Below, piece by piece: positions 44,111 through 53,307 of a stretch of DNA of 64,000 bases; the first letter of the stretch is position 1; each line of letters starts with the position of its first letter. This DNA comes from Lysobacterales bacterium. GTDB taxonomy: Bacteria > Pseudomonadota > Gammaproteobacteria > Xanthomonadales > Xanthomonadaceae. The stretch is taken from positions 62,001 to 126,000 of the forward strand of contig JADKCY010000003.1 of NCBI GenBank assembly GCA_016718605.1. Direction: 5' to 3'. The translations under genes and the position numbers were made by a program. Under the pieces are notes generated by a model. The model was not told the DNA's origin. It searched no databases and saw only the letters and a program-made list of their open reading frames with translations.

Positions 44111-44404
44111 ATGAAGAAGATCGACGCCTGGCGACGGATCTGGCAGACCCTGCACTCGCATCACCGATGGGCGCTGCTGGGTTTGCTGCTCAGCCCCTTG
44201 GCGCTGGCTCAGGTCGACGTCCGCAATCCCACCATCACCGGGGGCGGCGGCGTGAGCACGGCACCGCCGTATCGATTGATCGGCACCTTTGGCGATGCCA
44301 GCCAGGGCAGCTTGAGCGAAGCGGATGTGCGTTTGACCAGTGGCTTTCCGGCAACGATCAGTGATCCGCCGATGGCCGTTTTTTCTGATGGATTCGAGAA
44401 CTGA
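44111..44404 (+). CDS. Small secreted protein ending in the GFEN tail
   Basis: A 97-residue exported protein: signal peptide (WALLGLLLSPLALAQ), then a single beta-type unit with ITGGGGVSTAPPYRLIGTFGDAS, GSLSEADVRLTSGFPA, resembling the Gly-rich LxGTxGQ ... LxGGF units seen in many secreted bacterial proteins. It ends MAVFSDGFEN. I have seen variants of IFxxGFE at the C-terminus of many exported Lysobacterales proteins, so this tail may be a sorting or anchoring signal, which is inference. GAAGG lies about 6 bases upstream. The collagen-like gene follows after 18 bases. Confidence 0.75.
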   Translation: MKKIDAWRRIWQTLHSHHRWALLGLLLSPLALAQVDVRNPTITGGGGVSTAPPYRLIGTFGDASQGSLSEADVRLTSGFPATISDPPMAVFSDGFEN

Positions 44405-44422
44405 TCTTTAGGGGAGCAACAC

Positions 44423-46016
44423 ATGAAACGCACTGTTCTTGCCGCCGCGCTGGCGGTGTCCTTGGCGTGTGCCAACCTAGCGATGGCTGGCACCCCCAAT
44501 CCGCAGCTGCCGGACTTCACGTATCAGGGTCGATTGGAAGTGGCCAACGCGCCCGCCAATGGCGACTACGACTTCACCTTTTCGCTGTGGGATGCCGCCA
44601 GCGGCGGCAACCAGATCGGCAGTACGATTGATGAGCCCGCTTGGCCGGTGACGAACGGCGTGTTCACCGTCCCGTTGGCCTTTCCTGATGCCTTCACGGG
44701 TGAGCAGCGCTATCTGCAAGTGACCGTCAATGGCGTGACGCTGCCGCGTCAGCCGGTTTCCGCAGCGCCGGTCGCGCAGTTCGCCATGGACGGCAATCCG
44801 GGGCCGATGGGACCTGCGGGTCCGCAAGGAAATCCGGGACCGATTGGGCCACAAGGCGAGGTTGGCCCCGCGGGTCCAGCGGGCGCGACGGGACCAGCAA
44901 GGGCCGCAAGGTCCGGCTGGCCCTGGCACCGTCAACGGCAACACCAACTACCTGGGCAAGTTCACGGGCGCTACCACGATGGGGAACGCCATGATCCAGG
45001 ACAATGGCACCAGCGTGGCGATCAACTACCCGTTACAAGCCACGTCGCAACTGTTTGTCTATCGCCAGCAACAGACGGCGACTGGCGACGGGCAGTCCAG
45101 CATCTATGGCTACCGTGATCGCAACTCGCAGAACACTGGCGCCAGCTATGGGCAGAACGGCTCCAATACAGGTGTGACCGGGATGAGCTTCTGGGGCGAC
45201 GACTACAGCTTTGGCGTGGGTGGCTGGAACTACAACGACTTCAGTCGCACCGGTGGTGTGATTGGCGCGGAGATCAACGGTCAGTACTGGGGATCGCTTG
45301 GGTACAAGGCGGCGAGCACGGTGACCTATGGTGTCTATGGAAGCAATGCCATGGGCAGCGGCACAGGTCGCGGCCTGACGGCAGAGCAGCAGGGTGCCGG
45401 TGGCGGTTTCGTGGGCGGAATGATTGGCTCCTGGTCGCGCGGCGAGGTGATGGGTGCCGTGTCATCGGGTGAGATGTTTGCTTCCTACAATCTCGGCCCG
45501 GTCTACAACAGCGGCTATTCTGCGGATCTGTTGCCTGCCCCGAGCCGTGGCGCTGGCGAGCGCGCGCCGGCCTATGCGGTGACATCGCCCGAGCTGAAGG
45601 TCTACGACAGCGGCCTTGGCGAACTCACCGGCGAATCGGTGTTCGTGCCGTTCAGCGCCACCTTTGTGGACATGCTCGGCGACAAGCCGGTGGTCACCCT
45701 CACACCGATTGGCGCACCCGCACAGTTGTACCTGAAGTCGGTCAGCGTGGATGGCTTCACCGTGGTGGCCACCAGCCCGCAATCCGGTCTGAGCTTCAAC
45801 TGGATCGCGGTGGGCAATCGTGTCGACGCCGCGGCCACGCGCAGCCTGCCCAAGGAAGTGTCACAGGCGAGTTTCGATACCCAACTGCGCAACTTCATGG
45901 GCAATGAAGGCGACACCCGCAACGTGTCCACGCCCATGTGGTGGGACGGTCAACAGTTGCGCTTCGATGCACCGCCCAGCAAGCCGCGTGTGGAAACGAC
46001 CTTGCCGCAGCAATGA
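44423..46016 (+). pseudogene. Secreted collagen-like repeat protein, broken by a +1 frameshift
   Basis: The first frame (44423-45118) encodes a signal peptide, a globular part and Gly-x-y triplets (GPMGPAGPQGNPGPIGPQG), then leaves the pattern. A second frame resumes at about 44900 with GPQGPAGPGTVNG and runs to 46016, ending in a globular domain (LYLKSVSVDGFTVVATSP). Removing one A from the AA at 44899-44900 restores GPA GPQ GPA GPG exactly and gives a continuous 530-residue protein. It could be a real mutation, phase variation, or a sequencing error. The C-terminal part resembles trimeric collagen-like surface or appendage proteins. GGGGAG precedes the ATG by 8 bases. Confidence 0.85.
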
Positions 46017-46025
46017 CGGCAGACA

Positions 46026-46061
46026 GTCGACTGCCCCGGTAAAAACACCGGGGCGATCGAC
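46026..46061. terminator. Hairpin between collagen-like gene and argH
   Basis: GCCCCGGT (46033-46040) pairs with ACCGGGGC (46047-46054), extended by GTCGA/TCGAC (46026-46030 and 46057-46061) across two poor pairs. There is no clear T-run. Placed between two convergent stops, it probably ends both transcripts. Confidence 0.6.
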
Positions 46062-46075
46062 GCTTCAGCCAATCG

Positions 46076-47365
46076 TCAGCGCAAGCCCTTCAGGCGTGCC
46101 CGCAACACATCCAAGCGCAGATTCGCCGCCGCACCCGGTGACACGCGGGCCTGCAGGCTTACTTGCGAGTCGCCTTCGGCCCAACGGGCAGGATTGGCGG
46201 CTTCGCGGTAGGCATCGCGGAAGGGCATGCCCTGCCGCGCCAGATCGACGGCCAGATCCGTGGCATACATCGATGGCTCCAGCGCGGCCTGCATGCGCTC
46301 GCTGCGCCATTCCAGATTGCGCAACAGGTCGGGCAACAATTCCAACGCCCCCAGACCGCGTGCGAAGGCATGCACGATGGCACCTTTGGTGAACTGCAGA
46401 TCGCGGTGGTAACCGGAAGGCAGCGAGAGCAGTTGTTCCAGTTCGGTGCGCGCGGCGGCCACGCTGGCATGCACGGCACGCATCAGTTCGACCACGTCGG
46501 GGTTGCGCTTGTTGGGCATGATCGAGCTGCCCGTGGTGTATTCAGCAGGCAGCGCGACAAAGCCGTACTCGGCACTGGTGAACTGCGACAGATCCCAAGC
46601 CAGACGACGCAGATCCAGCGTGGCGGAACCCAGGGCTTCAACGGCGGCCAGTTCGAACTTGCCGCGCGAGAGCTGCGCATACGTCGCCGCGACTTGCAGG
46701 CGTCCAAACCCCAATGCCGCCGTGGTGTAGTCGCGATCCAGTGGCAGATTGATGCCATAGCCTGCTGCGCTCCCCAAGGGATTGGCATCGATCAGAGCCA
46801 AGGTGTCACGCGCACGCTGCGCATCATCGATAAACGCCTCGGCCCAGGCCGCCCACCACATGCCGCAGGACGACACCATGGCGCGCTGGATGTGGGTATA
46901 TCCCGGCAGCGCGAGCATGGCCTCGGCCTCGGCGCGCGCCAGCGACACCTCGGCCACTTCACGCGCCAACGCGTCGACGCGCGCGAGTTGATCCTTCAAC
47001 CACAGCCGCGTCGCAACCAGAATCTGATCATTGCGACTGCGACCTGTGTGAATCTTCTTGCCTGCATCGCCGAGGCGTTCGATCAACCAGGCCTCGATGG
47101 CGGAATGGCAGTCTTCGAAGCGCTCATCCAGCACGAATTCGCGTGCCACGACGGCGGCATCCAGTGCGCTCAGCTCACGCTCGATACCTGCCAGCTCCGT
47201 GTCACGCAACAGGCCGATGCGCTGCAAGCCCTGCGCATGCGCGCGGCTGGCACGAATGTCGTAGCGCAGGAATTCGCGATCCAGAATGACATCCTCACCC
47301 GCCAGAAAGCGCTGGATGCGCGCGTCGACTCTCACGCCCGGCTTCTGCCACAACAACTGACTCAT
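46076..47365 (-). CDS. argH: Argininosuccinate lyase
   Basis: Last step of arginine synthesis, argininosuccinate to arginine and fumarate. The 429-residue protein has HTGRSRNDQILVATRLW, HIQRAMVSS and the family signature GSSIMPNKRNPD. The start at 47365 overlaps the argC stop (ATGA); the frame open to 47374 is not needed. It is the last gene of the arginine cluster, followed by a hairpin shared with the collagen-like gene. Confidence 0.97.
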   Translation of the reverse strand: MSQLLWQKPGVRVDARIQRFLAGEDVILDREFLRYDIRASRAHAQGLQRIGLLRDTELAGIERELSALDAAVVAREFVLDERFEDCHSAIEAWLIERLGDAGKKIHTGRSRNDQILVATRLWLKDQLARVDALAREVAEVSLARAEAEAMLALPGYTHIQRAMVSSCGMWWAAWAEAFIDDAQRARDTLALIDANPLGSAAGYGINLPLDRDYTTAALGFGRLQVAATYAQLSRGKFELAAVEALGSATLDLRRLAWDLSQFTSAEYGFVALPAEYTTGSSIMPNKRNPDVVELMRAVHASVAAARTELEQLLSLPSGYHRDLQFTKGAIVHAFARGLGALELLPDLLRNLEWRSERMQAALEPSMYATDLAVDLARQGMPFRDAYREAANPARWAEGDSQVSLQARVSPGAAANLRLDVLRARLKGLR

Positions 47366-48327
47366 GCGTGCCACTCCTTGGGATCGATACCGGCGTGTTC
47401 CAGCAGGCCCAGCGCACGGTTGAGGTTCTGCAATGCCTGTGTCGCCGCACCTTTGAGTAGATTGTCGAGCGTCGAGACGACGACGACGCGACGTCCGTCC
47501 GCCGACAAGGTAAAGCCGCCGATCTCGACACCATGCTTGTGCGCGATGCGGCTGACCCAGGGCGCGTCGTCAACGATCCGGATCACGGGTTCATCAACAT
47601 AGGCCGCGCGGTAGCGCGCCACCACGTTGTCGCGGCTGAGCGCCTCGCGAAGGTGCAGATTCACCGTCATGCAGATACCGCGAAAATGCGCCGCGACATG
47701 CGGCATGAACTCCACGGCGTGATCCATGTGCCGACTGACTTCGCGCTCGTGGATATGTCCGGTCAAGGCGTAAGGCATCAGGTTGTCGCGCAGCAGTTCG
47801 GGATTGTTCTTGTCCGAAGGGCTGGTACCCGCACCGGAATAACCGCTGACGCCAAAACACTGCACGGGTCCATCAAGCAATTCGCGCAAGGGCGCGATCG
47901 CCAACTGCATGGCGGTGGCATAGCAACCGGGATTACTGATGCGGCGTTGTCCCGCCGCGCGCGAGCGGGTCAGCTCGGGCAGTCCGTAGTACCAGGCCGC
48001 GTCGAACCGGTAATCGGCCGACAGATCGACGATCACCGGATCGCGTCCAGCGGTATCCAGCGCAGCCACAAACGCCGCCGCCTTGCCGTTGGGCAAGGCC
48101 AGCACCAATGCGTCGAAGTCTGCCGTTGCCACCTGCGCTGGATCGAAGTTGACGTAGCGTAATGCCGGATCAACACCCACTTCGAAATCCGCCACGGCCT
48201 GTCCCTCGCGCTCGCGCGAACTGACGAAGCCAAGCTGCAAGTCCGGGTGCGCGGTGATCAGATGGATCAACTCGGAGCCGACATAGCCGCGCGCACCGAC
48301 CAGTCCGACGCGAAAGGAAGCACTCAT
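47362..48327 (-). CDS. argC: N-acetyl-gamma-glutamyl-phosphate reductase
   Basis: NADPH-dependent reduction of N-acetylglutamyl phosphate to the semialdehyde. The 321-residue protein has the Rossmann start VGLVGARGYVGSELIHL, the active cysteine in ISNPGCYATAMQLA and SGYSGAGTSPSDKNN. I place the start at 48327 because TGATG links it to the GNAT gene stop; the frame open to 48540 lies inside that gene. argH follows with a 4-base overlap. Confidence 0.96.
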   Translation of the reverse strand: MSASFRVGLVGARGYVGSELIHLITAHPDLQLGFVSSREREGQAVADFEVGVDPALRYVNFDPAQVATADFDALVLALPNGKAAAFVAALDTAGRDPVIVDLSADYRFDAAWYYGLPELTRSRAAGQRRISNPGCYATAMQLAIAPLRELLDGPVQCFGVSGYSGAGTSPSDKNNPELLRDNLMPYALTGHIHEREVSRHMDHAVEFMPHVAAHFRGICMTVNLHLREALSRDNVVARYRAAYVDEPVIRIVDDAPWVSRIAHKHGVEIGGFTLSADGRRVVVVSTLDNLLKGAATQALQNLNRALGLLEHAGIDPKEWHA

Positions 48328-48926
48328 CACGCCGACTCCTGCTGCAATTTGAAATCCAGATGGCGACGCACGGTCGGCCATTCGCTGGCAAGGATCGAGA
48401 ACACCACGGTATCGCGCAGACTGCCATCGGGCATGCGCATGTGGTTGCGCAGGATGCCATCTTGCTTGGCGCCTAGCCGTGCGATCGCCGTTCGCGACGC
48501 GTGATTCATGTAGTGCGTGCGGAACTCGACCGCCGCACAACCCAGAACATCAAAGGCATGCCCCAGCAACAAACGCTTGGCTTCGGTATTCAGCGCCGTG
48601 CGCTGCACACGTCTGGCATACCAGGTGTAGCCAATCTCGACGCGCGGCACGCTGGCATCGATATGGCAGTAGCGGGTTGACCCAACGACCTTGCCCTGCG
48701 CATCCCGCACCACAAAGGGCAGGCTGTGTCCTTCCGCGCACTCATCCAGGGCGCGTTGCACGTAGGCATCCACGGTGTCGGGCGACGGCACGCTGGTATA
48801 CCAAAGCTCCCACAAACACCCATCGCTGGCCGCCTCTGCCAGGGCGGGCGCATGCTCGCGCAACAGCGGCAGTAGATGGCAATGCTGACCCTGCAGCGTC
48901 GGCACATGGCGAAAGTCGGTGTTCAT
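48327..48926 (-). CDS. GNAT N-acetyltransferase (RimJ/RimL type)
   Basis: A 199-residue acetyltransferase of the RimJ/RimL kind: TLQGQHCHLLPLL near the start, GSTRYCHIDASVPRVEIGYTWY, and RTALNTEAKRLLLGHAFDVLGC where acetyl-CoA binds, then FRTHYMNHASRTAIARLGA. I recall a GNAT gene between argB and argC in Xanthomonas arginine clusters as well, so its place may be conserved. Its substrate is unknown; it is not the N-acetylglutamate synthase, which is fused to ArgB upstream. Confidence 0.85.
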   Translation of the reverse strand: MNTDFRHVPTLQGQHCHLLPLLREHAPALAEAASDGCLWELWYTSVPSPDTVDAYVQRALDECAEGHSLPFVVRDAQGKVVGSTRYCHIDASVPRVEIGYTWYARRVQRTALNTEAKRLLLGHAFDVLGCAAVEFRTHYMNHASRTAIARLGAKQDGILRNHMRMPDGSLRDTVVFSILASEWPTVRRHLDFKLQQESA

Positions 48927-48930
48927 CGCT

Positions 48931-50241
48931 TCAGCCCTTCAAGGTCGCAGGCCGCGCGCGGCAGTGGTCGATGGCAAAACGCACTTCATCGAAACTGTCG
49001 AGGCCAAACCAGAACACGTTCCACTTGTCGCCCTTCATGCAGCCATCGGACTCGCTGAAATAGAATTCGTTAATGCTGTTGAGCGGACGTGAGCGCCAGA
49101 AAAGACGCGCGTTTTCCGCCCGCATGACCAGCCAGGCCGCACGTCCCAGACCCTCGCCTTGCGCGTCATCACTGACCGCGAACTTGTCGAGATGCGGAAT
49201 GCCGTTTTCCATCGTCAGAATCAGCGCGGCACGGTAGTGTTCGCTGACGTAGATGCGATACGGCTTGGTCTTCTCGAAGTAATCCGGCAGCAATTTACGG
49301 CCAAAGCCCGATTCGATCAGCGACTTCATGCGCGCCAGATCGATGCCCTTCCAACTCTTCTTGGTCAGTATCTTTTCACCGCGCCGCACCAGGGTGCCGG
49401 AGCCGCGATGGGTAAACAGCTCCTTGGCCAGTTCGTCCGGCTTGGTGATCGACACCGAACTGGCTGGCGGCAACTGCATCAGCAGATCGTGGATCTGTTC
49501 GATCTTCACCTTCATGCCCGAATGCAGCCAGGGCTGCAGCATCAGATCCTGATACTCGGTGCTAAGGTTGATCGAATCGATGATCCTGCCCTCGCCGTCC
49601 AGCAGTCCGCCGGTGCCGGTCAGGAACACGATCTTGTAGGGCTGCATTTCCTTGACCAGCTCATTGGCGGCCCAATCGGCATTCAGATTGACGATCTGCC
49701 CGCTGGCGGTTTCGCCCAAGCTGGTAATGACCGGAATCGAACCGACCTTGATCGCCGCATTGATGCCTTGCAGATGCACGCGACTGACCTTGCCGACCAG
49801 TCCGTACTTGCGCTTGTTCAACAGGTCAGCCTCGAATACTCCCGCCTGGATCGAGGTGGCCCGCACGCCTTCGGCTTGCAGCGCCTCGACCAGACGCAGA
49901 TTCTCTTGCAGGAAAACGCGGCGCACGATGGTCAGCACTTCCGGAGTGGTTACCCGCAAGCCGTCCACAGTTTGCTTGGTGATCCCGGCGGCCTTCATCT
50001 CGTCATCGAGCTGCGGCCCCGCACCATGCAGAACGATGGGCGTCAGTCCCACCTGCTGCAGAAAAGCCAGCGAACTCACCAGCGCGTCCAGCTCATCCCG
50101 CAGGATCGCGCCACCCACTTTCACCAGCGCAAAGCGCGCGGCATCAATCTGCGAAAAACGTTTGAGGTACTGCTGAATCTCCTTGGCGCTGGCCATGTTG
50201 GAGAGCAAGCGAACGATAGTGGGGCGAAGGTCTTTGGCCAT
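48931..50241 (-). CDS. argB: Bifunctional N-acetylglutamate kinase/synthase (fused ArgB-NAT)
   Basis: Fused enzyme of 436 residues. The N-terminal amino-acid kinase part (about 35-275) has FALVKVGGAIL, VLHGAGPQLDDEM and VNLNADWAANELV. The C-terminal part (about 290-436) is a GNAT-type acetyltransferase of the DUF619 kind, with IPHLDKFAVSDDAQGEGLGRAAW and NEFYFSESDGCMKGDKWNVFW. This ArgA-ArgB fusion is the Xanthomonas-type arrangement, able both to make N-acetylglutamate and to phosphorylate it, and usually inhibited by arginine. It follows the membrane GT-C-like gene by 11 bases. Confidence 0.95.
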   Translation of the reverse strand: MAKDLRPTIVRLLSNMASAKEIQQYLKRFSQIDAARFALVKVGGAILRDELDALVSSLAFLQQVGLTPIVLHGAGPQLDDEMKAAGITKQTVDGLRVTTPEVLTIVRRVFLQENLRLVEALQAEGVRATSIQAGVFEADLLNKRKYGLVGKVSRVHLQGINAAIKVGSIPVITSLGETASGQIVNLNADWAANELVKEMQPYKIVFLTGTGGLLDGEGRIIDSINLSTEYQDLMLQPWLHSGMKVKIEQIHDLLMQLPPASSVSITKPDELAKELFTHRGSGTLVRRGEKILTKKSWKGIDLARMKSLIESGFGRKLLPDYFEKTKPYRIYVSEHYRAALILTMENGIPHLDKFAVSDDAQGEGLGRAAWLVMRAENARLFWRSRPLNSINEFYFSESDGCMKGDKWNVFWFGLDSFDEVRFAIDHCRARPATLKG

Positions 50242-50252
50242 GATCGGGCTGA

Positions 50253-52118
50253 CTAGTGGGATGAGGAGTCGCCCTCAACATTCGCCGGGTAGGCAAACAT
50301 CGATGGCACAGAGGGACGTTGGATGGAGATACGAAATACATCGACCAGTCGCATGTCGAAGGCGGTCACCTGCAGATGCAGGTTGTCACCCTCACAGCGC
50401 CAGGCCGAGGTCAACATCGTCGTGGCATCGGGCGTTCTCGGGCCCTGCGCCGAAGCCACCTCGAACGTCATCAGATTTAGGCCAACAGAAAGATCGCTGA
50501 TCAGCAGCCACTCGTCCTTCGGGCAGGCAATATCCACCTGTTGAGTCGTCACGCTGCGATTTGCCCACCAGGCTGGATCAGGAACCGGGAACAACCAATC
50601 CAGTCGCAAGGGAAATCCGCCGAACTCAGTCAGGACTTCAGTCGGCTGCAGAGCCACAAAGCCCATTCGATCCACCTGAAAATGCGCCTCCGGCATGCCC
50701 ATTCGTCGCAACATGCCCGCGGGCAAACCGGCCTGGCTCATGCCTGCGACACCACCGAGAAAACTCTGCTGACGCGGGCCACACTGACGCGCCAACGCAA
50801 CCCCGTTGCTCATCCGCAATAGGCCGGCGACATCGCCGTGAAGGCGCAGATCGTCCTGCCCGCAAAGGCGACGCGCCAACGAATCGTGCCGATCTGCACG
50901 AATCCACGGCAGTGGCGATGGCTCTGGGTCTGCCCACTGCGCGACATCCGCAATGACCCGATTGGACAGACTCAGCTCGCCATCGTCTTCGACGTGCTTG
51001 AGCATCTGCGCAGTCCATAACACCGCCGAAAGGCTGCACACCGCCAACAACAAACTACCCGCCGCATGCCAGCGGCCTGGCAGCACGTGCGCGATGGTCA
51101 GCACCATGGCCAACGCAGTGATTGGCAGGATGGCGATAAACATCCAGGCGCCATGCATATCGCGCATCAGGACAATGACGCAGAACGATGCCGTGACATA
51201 GGCGATCAATGCGATCAGGCGCCAATCGCGCCGCCACAGGGCCAGCAAGCCACCCGCGACCGCTGCCAGCCCAAGCAGGAGCCAAAGTGCGTGCAGCAAT
51301 GTGGCGCCCGGTCTGCCATTGGCAACCGACGCTGGCAACTCCGAAACCTGCATGGTCCACGACCAAGCAACTGCCGGAAACGACAACAGGCGCGCCCAAA
51401 GAACGGCCAACACCTCTGCCATGGACCCACCAGTTGCAACGGCTTCCGTGCCGGACTCGTTTGCAGCACTGGCGAGCACACTCACGATCAGGGGCAGAAA
51501 TGGCAAGCCGAAGGCCGCAAGTGCGGCACTCAGGCGCAGCGGACGGAACCACCACGCGCGTCGACTGAGCCACGCCAGCATCGGCGCATAGATCACGCTC
51601 GTCGGGTGCCCGTGCATAGCCAACGAAAAGGCGACCGCCATCAGACTGAGATCGCGCAGTCCACCGTTCGCACCCGCGCGCACGGCAAACCACAAGGCCA
51701 ACAGCACGAACACTTCGACCACGCTGACATGGGTGGGCACCAACGCACTGACCATCGCCCAGCCTGGCACCAGCAACAGCGCAGCCCACGCCAGCCCCAG
51801 CGTTGGCGAGCCCCACTCGCGACCCAATCGCCAAGCCACCCAGAGTTTGGCGGCAGACAACAGCCCGATTCCCCACACCACCAGCTTGACGCCCGCCCCC
51901 AAGGCAAACGGAATAGACAAGAGGTAGAACCAGAATGGCCCGAACAAGCGACTGAAGTTGACGATCGGCCCAGCGCTCGGGAAGTTCAAACCCAGCGCAA
52001 TGGCTAGGCCGTTGGCCAAATCCCGACTACTGTCAAAAACCAACAAACTCGCAGGAAACAGCGACGCCCAAGCCAACAGCGCCACGCCGAGCCAGATACG
52101 CGGCCACCAGGTATTCAT
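50253..52118 (-). CDS. Polytopic membrane protein, GT-C glycosyltransferase-like
   Basis: About 621 residues. The first ~390 form ten or eleven hydrophobic helices (WLGVALLAWASLFPASLLVFD, LGLAWAALLLVPGWAMVSALV, LLHALWLLLGLAAVAGGLLAL), the rest a soluble domain that should face the periplasm. Early loop DSSRDLANGLAIALG carries an aspartate as expected in GT-C enzymes, but no definite family motif is seen. The start at 52118 overlaps the deacetylase stop (ATGA). Nothing in arginine synthesis explains it, so it is an odd insertion in the cluster; polyprenyl-phosphate sugar transfer is a guess. Confidence 0.65.
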   Translation of the reverse strand: MNTWWPRIWLGVALLAWASLFPASLLVFDSSRDLANGLAIALGLNFPSAGPIVNFSRLFGPFWFYLLSIPFALGAGVKLVVWGIGLLSAAKLWVAWRLGREWGSPTLGLAWAALLLVPGWAMVSALVPTHVSVVEVFVLLALWFAVRAGANGGLRDLSLMAVAFSLAMHGHPTSVIYAPMLAWLSRRAWWFRPLRLSAALAAFGLPFLPLIVSVLASAANESGTEAVATGGSMAEVLAVLWARLLSFPAVAWSWTMQVSELPASVANGRPGATLLHALWLLLGLAAVAGGLLALWRRDWRLIALIAYVTASFCVIVLMRDMHGAWMFIAILPITALAMVLTIAHVLPGRWHAAGSLLLAVCSLSAVLWTAQMLKHVEDDGELSLSNRVIADVAQWADPEPSPLPWIRADRHDSLARRLCGQDDLRLHGDVAGLLRMSNGVALARQCGPRQQSFLGGVAGMSQAGLPAGMLRRMGMPEAHFQVDRMGFVALQPTEVLTEFGGFPLRLDWLFPVPDPAWWANRSVTTQQVDIACPKDEWLLISDLSVGLNLMTFEVASAQGPRTPDATTMLTSAWRCEGDNLHLQVTAFDMRLVDVFRISIQRPSVPSMFAYPANVEGDSSSH

Positions 52119-53218
52119 CGCATCACGCGCAATGACGCGCCATCGGTCAGCAGTCGGCGATAGGTTTCCGCCACCGTGACCAGTTGCGCCAATGCCACCC
52201 ACTCGTCTGCGCTATGCGCCTGTGCGATATGCCCGGGCCCGTAGACCAGCGCGGTCATGCCTGCAGCAGAAAACAGTGACGCTTCCGTCCAGAAATCCAC
52301 CGGAGCACCCATCGGCAACGCGAGTGCATCGGCAAGCGCCTGCGCACGCGCGAATTTGTCCGCGGTGTTCTCTCCCGTTGGCAAAGACGGGCCACGAAAG
52401 GTTTCCTCAAAGTGTTGCAGCGCTTGCGGTGCGGCCATGCTACGAAAGCGCGCCAGCAGATCATCGACCGGTTGCGAGGGCAGCGGACGGAAGCCGAAGC
52501 GCAATTCGGCGCTGGGCGCGATCATGTTGGCCTTGATACCACCCTCGACCCGACCGATGTTGAAGCGCAGGCCACGCAGGCCGCCAAACTCGGCGTCCGC
52601 CAGCGACTGCACATGATCGAGTGCACGGCCACCAAAGCGAATCGCTTGATGTAAAGCGCTGGCTTCCATCGCCTGCGCGCCCGATGCGTGTCCCGCCGTC
52701 CCGGTGAATCGCATCAGCACCGAGCTGATTCCACGATGCGCCAGCACGGCCTCGGCAGCAGTGGGTTCGGCCACGATGGCCGCTTCAAAGTCGTGCTTCT
52801 GGGCGAGAAAACCCGCGATGCAGCGGGCGTCGTTGGCTTCCTCATCCGTGGTGAACAGAAACGCCGCATCGCCCGTGGTCTGCGCAGCGGCGGCAATCAA
52901 ACAGGCGGCCGCGCCCTTGATGTCACAGGCACCCAAGCCAATGGCACGGTCCTCGATCACACGCAAGGCATGCGGGTCGGCTGTCCAATGCGGCGAATCC
53001 GGCACGGTGTCCAAATGCACATTGAAGACGATCTTCGGATTGCCACGGATCGCCAAGAAGGCCACCGCACCCGCACCAAAATCGGTGATCTCGATGCGAA
53101 ACCCCGGCAACACCGACCGCAAATAATCGAAGATGCCGTCCGTGCCGATGTCACGTGGCGGATTTCGGGTATCGAAAGACACCAGTCGTTCGAGGTGGGT
53201 CAGAACAGTGGGCAACAT
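52115..53218 (-). CDS. argE: N-acetylcitrulline/acetylornithine deacetylase (ArgE-like)
   Basis: Zinc peptidase-family deacylase of 367 residues. Metal-site segments are VFNVHLDTVPDSPHW, GLGACDIKGAAACLI and FLFTTDEEANDA; GTAGHASGAQAMEASA marks the dimerisation/substrate region. In clusters with argF' this enzyme removes acetyl from N-acetylcitrulline rather than acetylornithine. That specificity is inferred from the pathway, not from a residue I can name. An 89-base gap separates it from argG; the membrane protein gene overlaps its stop. Confidence 0.93.
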   Translation of the reverse strand: MLPTVLTHLERLVSFDTRNPPRDIGTDGIFDYLRSVLPGFRIEITDFGAGAVAFLAIRGNPKIVFNVHLDTVPDSPHWTADPHALRVIEDRAIGLGACDIKGAAACLIAAAAQTTGDAAFLFTTDEEANDARCIAGFLAQKHDFEAAIVAEPTAAEAVLAHRGISSVLMRFTGTAGHASGAQAMEASALHQAIRFGGRALDHVQSLADAEFGGLRGLRFNIGRVEGGIKANMIAPSAELRFGFRPLPSQPVDDLLARFRSMAAPQALQHFEETFRGPSLPTGENTADKFARAQALADALALPMGAPVDFWTEASLFSAAGMTALVYGPGHIAQAHSADEWVALAQLVTVAETYRRLLTDGASLRVMR

Positions 53219-53307
53219 CGCGGTCGGATTCCAGGTGGTTCAACAAGACGCTCGCAGCGCCAAAATGCGCGCATCGCCGGCGACGCGAGGTGCTCGGGCG
53301 AGCGCGA

